Source: Ophiura sarsii
Lineage: Eukaryota; Echinodermata; Ophiuroidea; Amphilepidida; Ophiuridae
Assembly: GCA_035610835.1 (NCBI GenBank)
Contig: CM069448.1
Location: 11,904,462 to 11,968,461, forward strand
Direction of reading: 5' to 3'
Length of the DNA: 64,000 bases
Position 1 is the stretch's first letter. Every line of letters begins with the position of its first letter. This document shows positions 58,101 to 61,100 of the stretch, piece after piece. The notes below the pieces were generated by a model. It was not told the origin of the DNA. It did not search any database and worked only from the letters and a program-made list of their open reading frames with translations. The position numbers and the translations under genes are program-made.

Positions 58101-61100
58101 GGGGACGTCAGGATTTTCCAGGGGTGTGGCGTTTAATAGAGCAGGGGCGTTTAATGGAGTAAATATGGTAATACCAAAATCTAAAACAATGAGACAAATG
58201 TAGATGACACCAATAACCAATAAAATTGCATTTCTATTCAGCACCAATAGGTGCACAGCAAAAGGTGGTGATACTGGAAGGTCAGCGTGTCCATTCAAAC
58301 CATCACGCTACGCGCCCATTCCTCACGTGGGCGCACTGCAAAAAATGTTTTTGCGCATAAACAATGTTTTAAGCATAACGTGCCGCGTGGAATGTCATCA
58401 CCACTAAGATAATCGCCTCCTGTTTCTATTTAACCCCCTGAGAACTACCGGCCGATTGGTCAGAAAGATAGATACATCATTTATTGCACCAATCAGAGAC
58501 AGTGTTAGAATAATTGTATCCCTGATAAAGATTGGAGTGAAATATTTTACAAGCTGCATTTTAATTGGCTATTAAAATGAGTATATCTTGCAATAAACCA
58601 ACCAGAACCACTGTAAGATAGGCCAGTAGTGCCCAGGGGGTTAAGACCACCACTTAAATCACCACCAATAACCCAGAAATACTGGTTATTTTGGTGGTGA
58701 TAAAGGATGGTGAGTGAAAAGGGTGTGTTTCTATTCAAGCAATCACCACCAATCACCATCAATCACCACCAATCACAACCACCTTTTGCGTTAGAATATA
58801 AACAAGCTCTATCAAATCTACTTACCAGCTACACTACCCATAGAGGGATCCACATCAGTTATACCGGCTTCATACTCAAACATTACGTCACCTGGTTAAA
58901 GAAAATAACACCATAATAAGCTATAGATACACTCTTACACAAACCTGAAAATAACACCATAATAAGCTATAGATACACTCTTACACAAACCTGAAAATAT
59001 CAGTACTGCATTCTTCCTATAAAAGGCTAAATAACACAGGCATATAGGGTCGTATTCTCATACAAAACACGGTTTTAGCTTAAAACCATGTTTAACTAAA
59101 CGTGTGTCTTACTTAAACGTGAGGTTATCCTTTAAACGATGTGTTTAACAAAACACAATTTTAAACTCTGCAAATCTCGTTCCCAGAGTGGTCCTGCGTT
59201 GATTGTATACAGGTATTTATTTCATTGTGGCTCTAATGGTTTACAATAGATATCGACCGAATGCCTTAAATACATGGTACTTTTAATACTACATGATCCA
59301 CACGTTAGCTTGCATCGGGCACGGTTGAGTGATCATTGGTGCGCAAGTTTAGTTAAACGCGCACTAAACTACCCCCGTACCCATGTTTAAAGTAAGACAC
59401 ATTTCGGCGAGTTAGACGCGTGTTTAAGTAAAACAAATGTACGAGAATTGCGTTTAGTTAAACGCTGTGTCTAAAGTCAAAGTTAGACATGTGTTTAGCT
59501 TAAAACCGTGTTTAACTATGTACGAGAATACGGCCCATATTCTTTCATAATTGGTTCACATGATCATAAGTTGCAATCTCAATCGAGGACATGATTTTTC
59601 CATATCTCAAAATGCCACAGGAGAACATTAATTATTATCACCAATTTCACCTCATGAACTAAATAACTTTGATTTCATGTTTAATTTGATAGAATTTATG
59701 ATATTATTATTCATCATGCTTGTTGCTTGAGAAGCAGGAGAAATATAGGAATTTAACCTTTTAGATGCATTTCTAATGTTGATTCAAATTGTCCTCGTTT
59801 GCTCAGTTGATAGTGGGTCTGGAGATCGAGAGGTTCCGGGTTCAATTCCTTGTGGAGGAAAAAGACTGTTTTCCTTTCTTGACCACCACAACATTTTCAG
59901 ACAACTCGATGCAACTATCACCAACAAAATGTGCAAATATATTACTTACTTGTTTTATTAATCTTTATGTAATGACCTTTTAAATCGCCTTTGTAAATGA
60001 TGCAAAACAGTGTAATAGGCAACATGTGAAAATCTTTAACCAAGTAAAATGACTCCATTTACTACAATAGGAGAATTGATAGTGCATTTACAATAGGGGA
60101 ATTGATAGTGCATTTACAATAGGGGAATTGATAGTGCATTTACAATAGGGGAATTGATAGTGCATTTACAATAGGGGAATTGATAGTGCATTTACAATAG
60201 GGGAATTGATAGTGCATTTACAATAGGGGAATTGATAGTGCATTTACAATAGGGGAATTGATAGTGCATTTACAATAGGGGAATTGATAGTGCATTTACA
60301 ATAGGGGAATTGATAGTGCATTTACAATAGGGGAATTGATAGTGCATTTACAATAGGGGAATTGATAGTGCATTTACAATAGGGGAATTGATAGTGCATT
60401 TACAATAGGGGAATTGATAGTGCATTTACAATAGGGGAATTGATAGTGCATTTACAATAGAGGAATTGATAGTGCATTTACAATAGGGGAATTGATAGTG
60501 CATTTACCTGCAGCCAGTCCTGTTGTCTCCACATTGACGACCACCGAGTAGTTACCAATAGAACCAGCCCCCACGTCGCATTCCAACATTGTCCCATTTG
60601 CGTTGGTCACGCTGCAACTCACGCCCCCTATAGTCACATTATTCTCTGCTGCTTCGTCGCTGAATCCACTACCGGATATGGTGAGTGATGTACCATCAAA
60701 CTCGGAACCTTAATTCAATACAATAACAAACAAATTAAATTACCCATATACTAATTGATTTTGTGCCTATTGTATAAGATGTCTGTCTGCACTGTGGATT
60801 GTTTGTGAAACGAACTAAATAACAATAATACTGTTACATGGGAGGAGCGTTTCAGTTGATATGTGTCATACAAAACGATCCATATGTGCAGATTACAGTA
60901 GCATGGTTGGTTCTGACATGACTTTAAACATACACCTATTACCTACTATTACATGTAGGCCAAAAAAACAACCCATGATTAGCGTCCTCTCCTGCTTTCT
61001 TTTGGGGGTCCGCTTTTTTCTTTTCTTTTTTCTTTATTTCAGTCATAAATCAGGTTCATCAAATTTGATAAGGAAGGTTTTGAAAAACTAGGTTTTTGAC

